Source of the DNA: Parachaetomium inaequale
Taxonomy: Eukaryota; Ascomycota; Sordariomycetes; Sordariales; Chaetomiaceae
Assembly (NCBI GenBank): GCA_033296685.1
Contig: MU854358.1
Location: 1 to 64,000, forward strand
Direction of reading: 5' to 3'
DNA length: 64,000 nt
Position numbers and translations under genes: made by a program. The notes below the pieces were generated by a model. That model was not told where the DNA came from. It searched no databases and saw only the letters and a list, made by a program, of their open reading frames with translations. Position 1 is the stretch's first letter. Every line of letters starts with the position of its first letter. Below, one piece after another: positions 46,570 to 59,152 of this stretch.

Positions 46570-49500
46570 ATGGCGAACCGCATGTCCATGTACTCGATGG
46601 CCTCGGAGCCCGGGCTGGGCGGCTCTAGGGGCGGCCAGCAGTCACAGGTTTCGACGACAACGCTGCTCAACTCGATCCACAACATCTACCTCTCGTCCCA
46701 ACCATACCAGCTCGATGCCGGCACCAGTCTCGTGGTCAACACGTGGCTCACGGCCTCGCAACCGGGGCCGACCGGGCTCGTAGGAGGCACCATAGACGCC
46801 GATCTGGTGACAAGGGCGTGGGAACACGCTCGCCGCCGTGCCGAGGACGGCTGCATCATCTTTGGGTGAGTTGCCCCTGCTACAATCTCAAGTTCACTCT
46901 GTTTGCTAACCACCGTCAGCTCGCTTCACACATCGACACCCTCGATTCTCCGACCTGCCCTCTCCTCCTTCCCCGTGGCCATCCCGAGCTCGATCCTCCA
47001 GTCCCTGCAGGCTATCGAGCCCTTCCTCCGATGTGTCACACCGTACAACCCCTCGACGCCGAGGCAAACCGCCCTCGGTGTCTCCCTGACTCTCAGTCTG
47101 TCCGGGAAGATAGTTGGCGCCTCGGTGGCCCTGTCACAGGGTGGGATTGACACGGACAAGGGCCTGTTGCGCATTCCCGCAGAGCCTGGCAACCGTGCCT
47201 TTGATGTCTTTTACTACCTCCTCACTTCGGCCTCTACGCCGGCCGAGCGGGAGTTCCTCGGTCTCAAGGGCGCCTCCAGCTACAACCTGCTGGCTCGCTC
47301 TGGCACGTACGACCCCCCTTCGTACCTCCCCACCGCCGACGATGGCGCCGCGGCCGACGATTTCCGGACCGCCCTGAAGGACATTGGCATCAAAGGGTCC
47401 GCCCACCGCAACTTCATCTCCATGCTTGCTGGCCTGCTGAAGTTGGGCAACACCATCGACTATAACGTAGACGAAGATGTCTTGGAAGAGATCAGCGAGG
47501 ATGTCGGCGGGCTGCTGGGCCTGGAACCCGAGGTTCTGGCCAGGCAATGTACCACCGAGGACCGCGCCACGCTCCTCGGGGGCCTGTACGAAGCATTGGT
47601 GGACTGGGTGATCAAGAAGGCCAACGAGGCCATCGCCGCCCAGATGGGCCGCATCAGAGATGGCGAGGAGTCGGCCGACGGCAGCCAGGCTGGTAGGACA
47701 CCCAACTTGCTCGAGGACACCGGAGATACCGTTTGCCTCCATTTCCTCGAGATCCCCGACCCGAACCTGGGCAAGGCGGTCTCCATGCGAGGTATTTTCG
47801 ACGACAACCAGGGCATCAACTCCGAGATGAAGCAGGACGGCGTCGAGGTCGCGCCTGTCAGCAGCTCCATCCTGCGGGAGATGCAGAGCGCCGTGGCCGA
47901 AGCAGGTCCCGAGTTGGGCATCATGATTGGGTCGCTTGGTAGGGAGAGGCAACACATGCTCGAAAAGCGGGAGGAGGTCCTCGAGAAGATTGCTCTCGCG
48001 TCCGAAGACGACGGCTTCTTGAAGCAGCTGCTATTCCCCGTCCCCGCCGAGGGCATCAACCTCGGCCGCAGCGGCCGTATCGACCTGCCCGCCCTTCTCA
48101 GCACCAGTCGGGCATGGTACCATCTCTGCATCCACCCGACCGACGAGTCGCCAGCCAGCCTCGCGGCACTGCCGTCCGTCAACTCGGCTTGGTCGGCAGG
48201 CACCGTATCGAGGCAACTCCGCGCCTGGCGACTGCCCGAGTGGTCGAACAGGCGTAACAAGCACCTCGACTACACCGTCGATTTCGACTTTGACGAGTTC
48301 GTGAGCCGCTACCGCATGCTGGGATGCATGGACGGCCGCGACGGTATTGAGAGCTGGATCCTCGAGCGCGGTTGGGCCAATGGCGAAGTGGTGGTGGGCC
48401 GTGAGCGCGTGTGGATGAGGGAATCCGCCTGGTGGGAGGCTGAGGGTGTGATGGACTTGAAGCCTGGCGACGCCGAGAGACTCGGAAGCATGCCCAACAT
48501 GATGCCTCCCACCGGCTATTCTGCCACCGGGAGCGGCTTCTTCCCGCCGCAGCCATTCCAAGACGCGTCCTCTAACGGGAGCCGCGAACAGCTCGTCCAC
48601 CAGAGGAACATGAGCCAGGCAACCCTTGGTGGCCCTCGTCCCGGGTTGGCTCCCTCGATTGCCCCCACCGCCATGACTGGGATGCGTAACGTCAACACTG
48701 GCGACTATGGTCTCGGCCGCAAGGGCGACACTCGCAAGGACGACGTCTACTACAACAGCGACGGCCAATTCGTCGGCAACCTCGACGCTGACCTCGCGGC
48801 GGGCAAGAAGATCGAGGAGCAGCCCGTCTCGGCTGGCAGAAGGGCGTGGGTTATTCTGGTGTGGATTCTTACCTTCTGGATCCCCTCGCCGCTTCTTCGG
48901 TACGTCGGGCGCATGAAGCGGCCCGACGTGCGGATGGCGTGGCGGGAAAAGCTCGTCCTCTGTTTCTTCATTGTTCTTCTCAACGGCATCATCGTCTTCT
49001 GGATTATCTTCTTTGGCAAACTGCTCTGTCCCAACTACGACAAGGCGTGGAAGCGGAGTGAGATCAAGAACCACCAGGGAGCAGATGATTTCTGGGTCAG
49101 CGTCCACGGCAAGGTCTACGACATCACAAAGTTCTGGAAGCTGCAGCACGGCACCCCGGCCTACCAATCCACGCGCGAATACATGGAGCCCCTTGGCGGC
49201 CTGGACATGGACAACTACTTCATCGTACCACTCACCTTGGCATGCCCCGGACTGGTGACCGACGAGACGATTGAGCTCGTCCTCAACACAACGCAAGAGT
49301 GGCCCCAGGCTGTACACACCTCGGGCTACTACGCCAGGGATCGCACCGGCTCCATGGGCAAGGTTGATTGGTATACCCAGAAATTCCTGCCGCGCATGAA
49401 GGAGTACATCACTGGCGACCTCGTCTGGGATCCCAACCAGATTAAGCAGGAGGGAGAACAGGACGGCCGCATGTGGTTCCTCTGGGATAACAGGATCTTT

Positions 49501-52101
49501 GACCTAACCGACTACATGAATACCCAACAGGTGTACAGCAACAGTGATCGGTGGTCCTTCCTGAACGCCAAGGTTGTCAGCACCATCAAGAACAACCCCG
49601 GCCAGGATCTTACCGACCAGTTCGCCAAGCTCCTCGACAACGCGAATTCCACCGAGAAGGTGGCGATTACCAACTCGTTCAACTGCATCAAGAACAGATT
49701 TTACATGGGCATTACCGACTATCGCGAGTCGGCCAGGTGTCAGGCCAACTCGTGGATTCTGATCGTCTTTACCGCCATCCTCGTCTCTGTCATCCTCATC
49801 AAGTTCGTGTCAGCCCTCCAGTTCGGTTCCAAGAGACGCCCGTCTCCCCAGGATAAGTTCGTCATCTGCCAGGTGCCGGCATACACCGAAGGCGAAGACT
49901 CGCTGCGGCAGGCGCTTGATTCCCTCACTGCTCTGCAGTACGACAACAAGCGCAAGTTGATCTGCGTCATTTGCGATGGTGTCATTGTCGGTGCCGGAAA
50001 CGACCGCCCCACCCCCAAGATCGTCCTGGATATTCTCGGTGTCGACCCCAAGGTTGACCCGCCCGCGCTGGCATTCAAGTCGGTCGGCACTGGCAGCGAG
50101 CAGCTCAACTTCGGCAAGGTGTACTCGGGCCTGTACGAATACGAAGGCAACGTCGTCCCGTACCTCGTCGTCGTCAAGGTGGGCAAGGAGTCGGAGCGCG
50201 AGAAGACCAAGCCCGGCAACCGCGGCAAGCGTGACTCGCAGATCCTGCTCATGAGCTTCCTGAACCGCGTCCACCACCGCACCCCCATGAACCCCCTCGA
50301 GCTGGAAATGTTTCACCAGATCAACAACATCATCGGCGTGGATCCCGAGCTATACGAGTACCTCCTGATGGTCGATGCCGATACCAACGTCCGTGAGGAC
50401 TCGCTCAACCGGCTCGTTGCGGCCTGTGCCAACGACGCCAAGATTGCCGGCATCTGCGGCGAGACGAGCTTGCAAAACGAGGAACGCTCGTGGTGGACCA
50501 TGATCCAAGTCTACGAGTACTACATCTCGCATCATCTCGCCAAGGCCTTCGAGTCCCTGTTTGGCAGCGTCACCTGTCTGCCAGGATGGTACGTTACCCC
50601 TGAACCGAATTCAAAGTTCATCTGACTGACTGAGTCTAGTTTCTCCATGTACCGATTGCGGACGGCTGACAAGGGCAAGCCTTTGATCATTTCGGACGAC
50701 ATCATCCGCGACTACAGCGATTGCCTCGTGGACACCCTCCACAAGAAGAACCTGCTGTCGCTCGGCGAGGATCGTTACTTGACTACCCTGATGACCAAGT
50801 ACTTCCCCTACATGTCGTACAAGTTCATCCCTGATGCCTACTGCCAAACCGCGGCGCCCGAGAAATGGAGTGTCCTGCTGTCTCAGCGTCGTCGCTGGAT
50901 CAACTCGACCATCCACAACCTGGTCGAGCTCATGTTCATCCCCGAGATGTGCGGCTTTTGCTGCTTCTCGATGCGCTTCATCGTCTTCATCGACCTCTTC
51001 GGAACCATCGTCCTCCCGGCGACGTGCGTCTACCTCGGCTGGCTGCTGTACACCGTCATCACGCGCACCGGCCCGTTCCCCCTGATTTCCATCATTATGC
51101 TGGCGGTCGTGTACGGTCTCCAGGCGCTGATTTTCATTCTCAAACGCCAGTGGCAACACGTCGGCTGGATGATCATCTACATCCTCGCCTTCCCGGTCTA
51201 CTCGTTCATCCTGCCCATCTACTCGTTCTGGAACCAGGACAACTTCTCGTGGGGTAACACGCGTATTGTCATTGGCGAGTCGGGCAAGAAGCAGGTCGTG
51301 GCCGTCGACGACGAAGGCTTCGACCCGCGCTCCGTGCCCCTCCAGCGCTGGGATGACTACGCCCTCGTCAACAACCTCCCCGGCCGCCGCGGCGGCCAGT
51401 CGGAGAAGCACGGCATCGAAGGCGGCATGGGCATGTACGACGAGAACTACGAGATGGACGACATGAAGTCGGTCTACTCGTCGGTCCGCCAGGCCTCGGT
51501 CCTGACGGGCCTCCAAGGCCGCGGCGGCGTCGGCGCCTACATGCCCCCGACCCCAGGCACCCCGGGCACCCCCTTCACGCCGGGCGCCATGACCCGCACC
51601 AGCACCTTTGTCGGCACCACCCCCTACACGGACAGCCCCAACCTCGCCCACCGCCAGAGCATGATGTCGATGGGCACCATGGCCGCCGACCAGCGCCGCT
51701 CGCACACGCCCTACGCCGACTTCCCCGCGCACCGCAACAGCAGCGCCTCCAACCTCCGCGGCCTGAGCGGCACCCCGCCCACGCTGGGCGTCCCCGGCGG
51801 CGTGGCGGGTAACAACCGCCTGTCGATGGCGTCGTCGGCGATGCTGCAGCCCAGCCCGAGCAGGCTGGGCCTGCACTCGGACTTGAGTACGGGCTCGTTC
51901 GGCGGTGTCGGTGCTGGCGGACCGGTGGACGACGCGGCCATCATCGAGGCGATCCAGTCGGTGCTGCGCGAGGTGGATCTGGATACTGTCACCAAGAAGC
52001 AGGTGCGGGCGCTCGTCGAGCAGAGGCTGCAAACCGAGTTGGCCGGGGAGAGGAGGACGTTTATGGATCGGCAGATTGATAATGAGTTGGCGAATATGTG
52101 A
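46570..52101 (+). CDS. chs-7: class VII chitin synthase with degenerate myosin-like domain
   Basis: The 1,808-aa protein is the partner class of chs-5 (CsmB-type; symbol after Neurospora). Exons 46570-46865, 46920-50588 and 50640-52101 are joined by introns of 54 nt (GTGAGT..GTCAG) and 51 nt (GTACGT..TCTAG). The second intron splits the Cys codon of CLPGCFSMYRLRTADKGKPL. The motor-like N-terminus (to about 700) has no recognisable P-loop, as expected of class VII. A cytochrome-b5-like segment (FWVSVHGKVYDITKFWKLQ), membrane helices and a GT2 domain follow, with LGEDRYLTTLMTK (about 1365) and QRRRWINSTIHN (about 1403). A Pro/Gly/Thr-rich tail (PPTPGTPGTPFTPGAMTRT) precedes a DEK-C-like end (DAAIIEAIQSVLREVDLDTV). 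Its catalytic core closely parallels that of the neighbouring chs-5. Confidence 0.95.
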
Positions 52102-52957
52102 GCTGAGCTGCCGCGGTAATAATATGAAGGTGGGGATGCATGGTTGGAGGAAGGTAGATAGATGGGCGCGGGTTTCTTTTTTGTTGTCTTGTTTTGGTTT
52201 GGGCGGGTTTGGATTGGATTGGATTGGCTTTGGATTGAATTGATCCATAATCCCTGTGCGGGCTCTCTCTCTGTCTCGTCTTGGTCTCGTCTGTTCCGGT
52301 CTTGTTTACTTAGCTATTTATTTACTCTGTTACGTTTTGCTACTACTACTGGCTACTACCTACCTACCTAGTATTACTCCTACTGCTACCTACTGCTACC
52401 TACTGCTACCTACTGCTACTACAGCGGTTATGATTAGTAACTTGCATTTTTGTGGGTGTGGGTGATTCAAACTGTTGTCTCGCGGTTGTGTGTCTCGTTG
52501 TTTGGTTGCTGGTTGTGTATAAGATAAGATACTTACCTACCTACCTCTTTACCTTAGTAGGTAGCTTTGTTCCGAGGCGTTCTTATCGATCGGGTCGGGT
52601 TCAGCGAACGCAAGTCTAAGTCTGTCAAGGTCTGATCAAGTGTATGGTAGCCGAAGAAACCATTGCAAATACTTTTGACTTGTCATAACTGTGTTTTTTT
52701 TTTTTTTTTNNNNNNNNNNNNNNNNNNNNNNNNNCGACAACCGCAAGGACAGCAGCAACAACAGCACCCACACCAGCAGCCAGAGAGTATCAACGACGAC
52801 AGTAGCAACGACAACAGTAGCAACGACGACAGACGATATAGTAGCAACGGCAGCAACATCAACAAAACCAACCTCAATTTCCACATTACAGCAAACCCCC
52901 CTCACCGCCACAACCCCCAATCTACAATTTTCTCTCCACAACCCCCTCCCCCCATAT
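52102..52957. other. convergent intergenic region chs-7/BMS1
   Basis: It holds simple TACC/TGCTACC repeats (52345-52425), TACCTACC motifs near 52530-52565, a poly-T run and the assembly gap. No gene is seen. Confidence 0.6.
52710..52734. other. assembly gap (25 N)
   Basis: Twenty-five Ns follow directly after a run of about 17 T. The gap size is probably nominal; a homopolymer or microsatellite collapse is likely. Confidence 0.95.
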
Positions 52958-55900
52958 CTACTTCCTCCTCTTCCCCCCACCCCCTCCCACATCCCCAGGC
53001 TTCCTCTTGCGCCCCTCCCTCTCCCAGTACGCCTTATTCTCCCGCCGCTCCTTATTCTCCAGCCTTTCCTCAATATCTGCAATCCTCTTCTTGTACTCCT
53101 CCCTCTTCTCGTCCTTCTTGGCCTTGCGCTTGGCGACCTGCTCCTTGCGCACAGTCGTGAGCTTCTGCATGAGGTCGCGCGCCTTGCGCTCCTCGCCGCC
53201 GCCGCCGACGGCCACGACGGCGCGCTTCTGCATGTACGTCTCCTTGCGCTGGGCCTTTGTGCGCACGAGCTGCGACTTGAAGGGCAGGCTGGCCGCGAGG
53301 GCCTTGGGCACGCGCAGCGGGTTGAAGTGGCGGGCCTGGCGCTCGATCTTGCGGTACTGGCTGTTTTTGAGCAAGGGCGTGGCGATGTCCTGGTCGCGCC
53401 GGATCTCGCCCGTCAGGCGCATGCTCTGCCAGCCGATGAGGTTGGTGGCCGGGTTGTAGAAGCGGTGCGGCTTGATCGGGTACCAGGCGCGCAAAAAGAC
53501 AATGTCGCTGAGGAGGATCTTGTCTTCGAAGGTGGCGCGGAAGTGGCCGTCGGGCTTGGCCAGGGCGCGCTTGATCTGGCCGCGGATGCCCGAGACCGTC
53601 TTGATGGCGGCGCCTTCGAACTTTGCGATTTCGAGGGCCGAGTTGAACATGTCCTTGATGAAGGCCGTGTTCTTAAAGATTTTGTACGGCGTGCCGGTCT
53701 GTGTCGTGTTAGTAACTGTTTGTTATTCCTACTAAAAAGGTGACGTACAAGCTTGAGCTTCTTGACGATCTCGGTGGACTCGTCAACGCTCAACACCGTG
53801 CCCGTTGCCGCGATCCGGAAGCCGGGGTTGGAGGAGGAGAAGGACTGAAAGCAGGCGAAGCCCGTGTTGGGGGCGATCAGGGGCCCGTAGAAGGTGCCGA
53901 AGCAGTGCATGTGCTCGGGGGTGTACTTGAGCATCCTGTTCCGCGTCCGCGAGTCCGAGATGGAGTAGATGGGGAGCGACTGGAACCTCCGCCAGCCGAG
54001 CGAGAAGATCAGGGGGTCGCCTGTTTTGACTACGAAGACAGTTAGTATTGTGTTGACCAGTTACACCCCCGGAACACTTACGAATCTTCTTGTGCCAGCG
54101 ATGCCTCTTGATTCTGACCTGGACGAACCCGAACCTGTCCTCGGTAGGCGACAGGCCACCCACAACGATGGGCAGGCGCGCTTGGAACCTGTTGACGAAC
54201 TCGGCCGGGACGCCCTCGAGAACCAGCTTGGCGTACTTGCCGGCGCGGTAGCCTTCGACAGCAGTCCGCTGACCCTCGTCGAGCTCCTCAAACTCGGCCT
54301 TGTTGATGTCCTGCTGCTTCTGCAGCATGGCCTTTTGCGCGTCATACCAGTCGTCCTCGCCAAACTCTTCGGCCCCGCCTTCCCTCCTCGCCACTGCCTT
54401 GTCGTTCTTGAAGCCCTCGCGATCCTCTTCTTCGAACCGGAGCTTGAGTTCTTCCTTGCGGCGGGCATTCTTTTCTCGCTCCGCTTCCAGGTTCTCTTCA
54501 GGCTCCTCGTCGCTCTTCTCCTCGGCCTCTTCAGGACCGTGAGTCTCTCCGGTTTCGAGATCCTCAAAGGCGCCGTCACCCTCGTCGTCTTCGTCCTCGT
54601 CCCCGAACCCATCCTCGTCATCGTCGCCAAACTCTTCGTCTCCACCCTCTTCGTCGACCAAGTTGGCTGTGGCAAACCTACTCCTCAGGGCCTCGACAGC
54701 ATTCTCGTTGGACCACTTAGCGGCCAGGTCCTCGTAGTCGAACCGAGGTATCGACCGGTCCTCGGCGAGGTCCTCCTTCTCGTCGTTGCCGGTCCTCCGG
54801 AAGAAGGTATCGTCGTCCTGCTCGATGTCCTCTTCCATCTCCTCGTCCTCCTCGCCCCTCCATCGCTGGAGGGCCTCCTTGGGCGTGAGCGTCGTATCGT
54901 ACATGAACCTGGCAAGGTCCACTGCCCGGTACGGCCGCCTCTTTCCGTGGAGCATCTTTGCCCGCTCCATCATATTGTCCTTCCACTTGACTGCTGCCCC
55001 TTCCTCATCCGAGTCAAACTCCTCGTCCTCGTCGTCTTCGTCCAGGTCGTCGCGCAGCTCCTCTTCCCCAGACACGGAACCCAGGTCGGAGTCGCTGTCG
55101 GCAAAGGCAACATCATCCTCTTGGTCCTTGTCGGCCTGTTTCCGGAACATCTTGCCCAGCTTCTGCTCGTCGAACTCTGCCTCGACGTCGGACCCCTCCT
55201 CGTCTCCGCTGACAAACCCTTCGTCTTCTGGCACATCCGCTTCGTCATCCGAGCCGTCGCGCTCGAGGAAGCGCGCCTTTCGTTGGCTTTTTCTCCCACT
55301 GTCGGCCTCCTCAGGCACCTCGGCGATCTGCTCTCCGCTCGCGAAGAGCTTGACGCCCTTGTCGGTGTAGCCGAGAAGCTTCCGCTCGCCCTGGAGATCC
55401 ACAATGAGCTGCTCGCCCTCGCCGCGCTCGACGCCCTCGGCATCCTTGTCAAAGGCAAAGCCCTTTTCTCTTGTGATGACGATGTGGTCGCCGGTGATCT
55501 TCATGCCGCTGCGGTCGGCCATGGGCGCCCACAGCTTCTTGTCCTTCTCGTCCAGGCGCCTCCTGCCCGTCTTGCCCGAGATTTTGGCCAGCGCCTGCTC
55601 CATGGCGGGCGTCGGGCAGGGGTCCGGCAATACCTCCATGCTGGATATTGTGAAGTCGCCCAGACCGGCAATGTGTACCCTCTGCCCCTGGGCGGCGAAG
55701 TTGGTGCCGCGCAGGTAGCCCGACAGCTCGATTGACCGGTCGCAGTTCTCGTCCTCCTCGACCTTGGTCGGGTGGGTGATGTCGCGGTAGTTGTCGATGA
55801 TGGTGTAGGGGTGCGAGTTCCGCCAGACAAGCGGGCGGGGGTTTTTCATGACGGAGAGGAAGCGGGAGAGATTGTGGATCTCGCGGTCGGGGTAGCGGCC

Positions 55901-56708
55901 GTTGAGGACGCCCGAGAGGTAGAACAGGTGGGCGCCCGAGTAGAGCTCGCTCCACAGCCTGTGCTTCAGCCTCTTCTTGGCTTCCTTGAGCGCCTGCGGT
56001 TTCCTGAACAGGTCGAGGTGGGTAAGGATGCCGAAGACGTTGCCCGGCATGCCGGTGGCGGCGAGGATGTTGAGGAACTCCATCGTCTCCATCTCGAAGC
56101 CGTAGTTGCCGTCGATCATCAGCAGCACAATGTCGGCGACCTTGGCAATGTCGACCATTGCCTCCAGCTCGTTCGGGCACTCGACGAAGGTCAACCGCTG
56201 CTTTTTGGAGGTGACGATGGTGATGGGCCCCACGGGGTCCGAGATGGTTTCTTTGGCATAGCGGCGGATCAGGGATTTGCTGTTGGGTCAACTGTCAGCA
56301 TCCCCAGTCTCTTGGGTACGGAACAGGATGGTATGCACAGTAGTGTCGTCTTGCCCACGCCGGGGGGTCCGACGATGGTGACGAGACGCGGGGGCGGTTC
56401 ATCGGGGACGCGGTCGACGAGGGGGACATGGAGGCGCTTCTCTTTGATCTGGGGAGTCTCGTGTTAAGTGTGTACGGCCAGACGATGCGCCGGAAGGCAG
56501 GCCTACATCGTGGGAGCGGGCTGCTTGTCTCGCAAGTTTGCCGGGGTTGGAGAAGGCAAAGGCCTTTGGGTTTTGGCCTGGGTCGCGTGAGCTGGATTGT
56601 CTTTGCGACTGCAGAGTTGGAACCTGGTTACTGACCCTGTTGAGGCTGTGTCTTTTTTTCCTTTGATTTTTTGGACGCCCGGTGCGGCTTGTGCGCTTGC
56701 CCGTCCAT
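52958..56708 (-). CDS. bms1: BMS1 ribosome-biogenesis GTPase
   Basis: Bms1 is a nucleolar GTPase of the small-subunit processome that works with Rcl1. Six minus-strand exons are 56708-56636, 56577-56507, 56448-56339, 56279-54082, 54029-53749 and 53698-52958, giving 1,157 aa (yeast about 1,180). Introns are 50-59 nt; the third has a weaker GTGCAT donor. Segments in order: MDGQAHKPHRASKKSKEKK, QNPKAFAFSNPGKLARQAAR, the P-loop TIVGPPGVGKTTLLKSLIRR (about residues 72-91), then FVECPNELEAMVDIAKVADI and GILTHLDLFRKPQALKEAKK. A very acidic centre (about 400-650) follows. The C-terminal half includes RIKRHRWHKKILKTGDPLIF, SLGWRRFQSLPIYSISDSRT and MLKYTPEHMHCFGTFYGPLI, then a lysine-rich tail. Tsr1 is excluded by the intact P-loop. 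Confidence 0.94.
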
Positions 56709-57400
56709 CTTGGCCGTTTTCGAGTGTCGAGTGTCGAGTCCAGTCGCGGCTGGTCACTGGCCTCGATCCAATTCCTCGCGCTGAGCTCCAGAAATTTTTG
56801 GGCGGCAGACGGGCGATAAGCGATAAGCGATAAGGCTGTCGAAAAGCTTGGCGGTGGGGTCCTGCAGCTAGGACATGGCGGGGTCAGGGAGAAGCGATGA
56901 CAGCGGCATGGCTCCATGGTTTCCAGGCTCTTTGCAAGAGATTCCTGTTCGGTTTCTTTCCTTACTGACAGTGTAATTCCGTTTACGTTTATTTTCGGTT
57001 ATGCCCATGGGCATACATTAAATGTAACCCAGTATCGCACATCCCCGGGGTGATACTCGATTCATTCCAATACTCGCTCGTGATAATGCAACGCATCGTC
57101 AAGGCGTAATCACTCTGGGAATAACTGAACGGTGTTGAAGCCGCTGGTAAGCGGAGTGGTTCAAGCACGATAGGTACCTGGTAGGTGAGGTGGTTGCGAA
57201 CGTCAGGCGCATGACGTATGCCCCGCCGCGTCACGCTGGGGCCTCCAACTCGGCCCAAACAAGCAGCTGCCAGACGATTCGTCTTATAAGAAGGAGCCAA
57301 CACCCCTCCCCGTTTCCCCAAGTCTCGCAGAACCAAATCCAGTCCACACAACCACACAACTACAGAAACCACCCAGCAACCGCAGAATCCAGCAGCAACC
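56709..57400. other. divergent region BMS1 / first I9 gene
   Basis: No gene is seen. A TATA-like CTTATAAG (57283-57290) lies about 115 bp before the first I9 ATG. Confidence 0.55.
57283..57290 (+). promoter_or_regulatory. TATA-like element of I9 gene 1
   Basis: CTTATAAG lies about 115 bp upstream of the ATG, comparable to the TTATAAG boxes before I9 genes 2 and 3. Confidence 0.45.
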
Positions 57401-57821
57401 ATGTCTTCCTACATCGTACGTCCACTTGCGCGACAAAGACACCTCTCCCTGCTGAACGAGGCCCCGGCGATTCTAACCCAACACCATAGGTGACCTTCAA
57501 GGCGGACGCAACCGATGCGGAGGTCCAGGAGTAGGTGGTGATACTTGGGCAGGTCCTCTGTATACAGGGCTGACACGGGGCAGGGTCAAGGATGACGTCG
57601 TCGCCAAGGGCGGCACGGTCGAGCACGAGTACAGCCTGATCAAGGGCTTCTCGTAAGGCACCCCGGAACCACGGTCCACGGCGGTCCACAGAGTGCGATT
57701 TGTTAACGCGATGGCGCATAGATTCAAGACTCCCGAGGTCTCTGGCTTCTCTGTCGACACACTGTCAGCACATCCGAATGTCGAGACCGTCGAGGCGGAC
57801 CAGGAGATGCGGACCCAATAG
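57401..57821 (+). CDS. pbi2: I9-type proteinase B inhibitor (Pbi2-like), paralogue 1
   Basis: This small inhibitor of subtilisin-type proteases resembles yeast Pbi2, which inhibits vacuolar proteinase B. The gene is easily missed: exons are 57401-57415 (15 nt), 57490-57530 (41), 57584-57652 (69) and 57722-57821 (100), with introns GTACGT..CATAG, GTAGGT..GGCAG and GTAAGG..CATAG. The 74-aa product reads MSSYIVTFKADATDAEVQE, VKDDVVAKGGTVEHEYSLIK, GFSFKTPEVSGFSVDTLSA, HPNVETVEADQEMRTQ. This is the classic I9 pattern: YIVTFK strand, KGGTV.HEY.LIKGF core, and a C-terminal VE.VEAD.E strand. There is no signal peptide, so it is cytosolic or vacuole-directed. It is the paralogue closest to the family consensus. 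Confidence 0.9.
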
Positions 57822-58232
57822 GGGGTTTGGCCGGGCAGTGGACAGCAATGCGGGGCATAACGCGGGGTGGCGGCGGGTGTGGTGTTGAGCGGGCGAAGCC
57901 GCTTTTTGGACGGCTGAAGAAGTAATTACCTGGTAGTTAATTCAACTATGCAAATGGCCGAACGCCAACGTCTTCCCGTAACTAGTATGATTTTCCCTTC
58001 TGCCCCTTGTCCTCGCCACTGATTCTCGATTCTAGTGTGCTCAATGCTTCACTCTTACTCTCCATATCCGTAGCGGAGCAGCAGAGGATGAATGACATCT
58101 GCTCCAAAGCGCCACGCAAACCGGGCACACGCAAGTGTCGTCAGGCTCTTGTCTCAAGTTATAAGTATGTCGGCCCCGAACTCATCTACATAGTCCATTA
58201 AACACCCACCCAGCAACCCCACCGCAGCAACC
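57822..58232. other. intergenic region, I9 genes 1 and 2
   Basis: It holds a GGTAGTTAATTCAAC-like 3' flank that recurs after the other two I9 genes, and the TTATAAG box of gene 2. Confidence 0.5.
58152..58167 (+). promoter_or_regulatory. TATA-like element of I9 gene 2
   Basis: CTCAAGTTATAAGTA is shared, base for base, with the region upstream of I9 gene 3. It lies about 75 bp before the ATG. Confidence 0.5.
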
Positions 58233-58643
58233 ATGCCTGTCTACAACGTATGTCCAACCGCGCGACAGCTACACCCGGCCATGGCCCTGGCGACTCGTAT
58301 CCAGCTGACGGCATTAGGTAATTTGCAATGAAAACACAACCCAGGGGGGCGTCGAGGAGTAAGGAGCCCTCCTGTTGATACCTGCCCGGTCCGCCCTCTG
58401 TATTATCGATGGATGGCTGACACGGCGCAGGGTCATGCAGTATGGCCGCGACAAGGGCGGCACGGTCGGCCAGCAGTTCACCCTGGTCAACGGCTTCCAG
58501 TAAGCTGCCCCCCACCGGAACCAACGGTCCACCGAGGCCGACATGCTGATGGGACTGGCGTACACAGGGTTAGCTTTGACGACGACGCCCATATTACCGC
58601 CATGCGGGACCTTCCTAGCGTCGAGGTTGTCGAGGAAGAATAA
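58233..58643 (+). CDS. I9-type proteinase inhibitor, paralogue 2
   Basis: This is the second member of the array, with exons 58233-58247 (15 nt), 58318-58358 (41), 58431-58499 (69) and 58568-58643 (76). Introns are GTATGT..TTAG, GTAAGG..GCAG and GTAAGC..ACAG. The first three exon lengths equal those of paralogues 1 and 3. The 66-aa product reads MPVYNVICNENTTQGGVEE, VMQYGRDKGGTVGQQFTLVN, GFQVSFDDDAHITAMRDLPS, VEVVEEE. The KGGTV core and the VE.VE end are kept. The first strand has changed to YNVICN, introducing a cysteine, and the C-terminus is eight residues shorter. It may have altered protease specificity. No signal peptide. Expression is plausible because frame and splice sites are intact. 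Confidence 0.83.
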
Positions 58644-59152
58644 GAGGTTTCGATCTGATAATGGGGGGGCCGGGCTGGGCAGGAGATAGCACTGCGGGCG
58701 GAATATAGGTACAATACCTACACAGTAGTCAATTGAACAGCCCGGGTGCTACGAAGTCTCTTTTGATTCCAGTTCAATTTGATTGAGGACCGAACCTGGA
58801 AGCTGCGCTGCAGAGAAGCAAAAGGCGGGCGGCTCGATGCCGTGAGGCGCTGTCGTCAGAGGTGCCGGCACAGTGGACTCAGATCTTCATCCCAGCCCAT
58901 CCCGCGCGGCCGCATGTGCCCTGTCCCTGACAGAGTCATCAGTCATCTTCGGTTCCTGTCATTGACTGGTTCAAGTGTTAGTCTATCCGTACTTGTAGCG
59001 GTGCAGCAGAGGACGGATGACGTATGCACACAAGGCTCTCTCGTCTCAAGTTATAAGTACTTGCCCGGTTGGTACCTACCAGGTAGGTAGATAGAGAACT
59101 CCATACACCCAACTAGCAACCGCACCACAACCACAGAGCCCAAACAACAACC
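58644..59152. other. intergenic region, I9 genes 2 and 3
   Basis: The segment about 58779-58960 is a diverged direct duplicate of about 59687-59880. A TTATAAG box precedes gene 3. Confidence 0.6.
59045..59059 (+). promoter_or_regulatory. TATA-like element of I9 gene 3
   Basis: CTCAAGTTATAAGTA lies about 100 bp before the ATG and is identical to the element of gene 2. Confidence 0.5.

Noticed and set aside
50611..52248. 545-codon antisense ORF over chs-7
   Set aside because: It is the complement of a clear chitin synthase exon and has no domains.
53969..55735. 588-codon ORF on the plus strand over BMS1
   Set aside because: It mirrors the acidic BMS1 region, with a Leu/Val-rich product typical of antisense to Asp/Glu codons.
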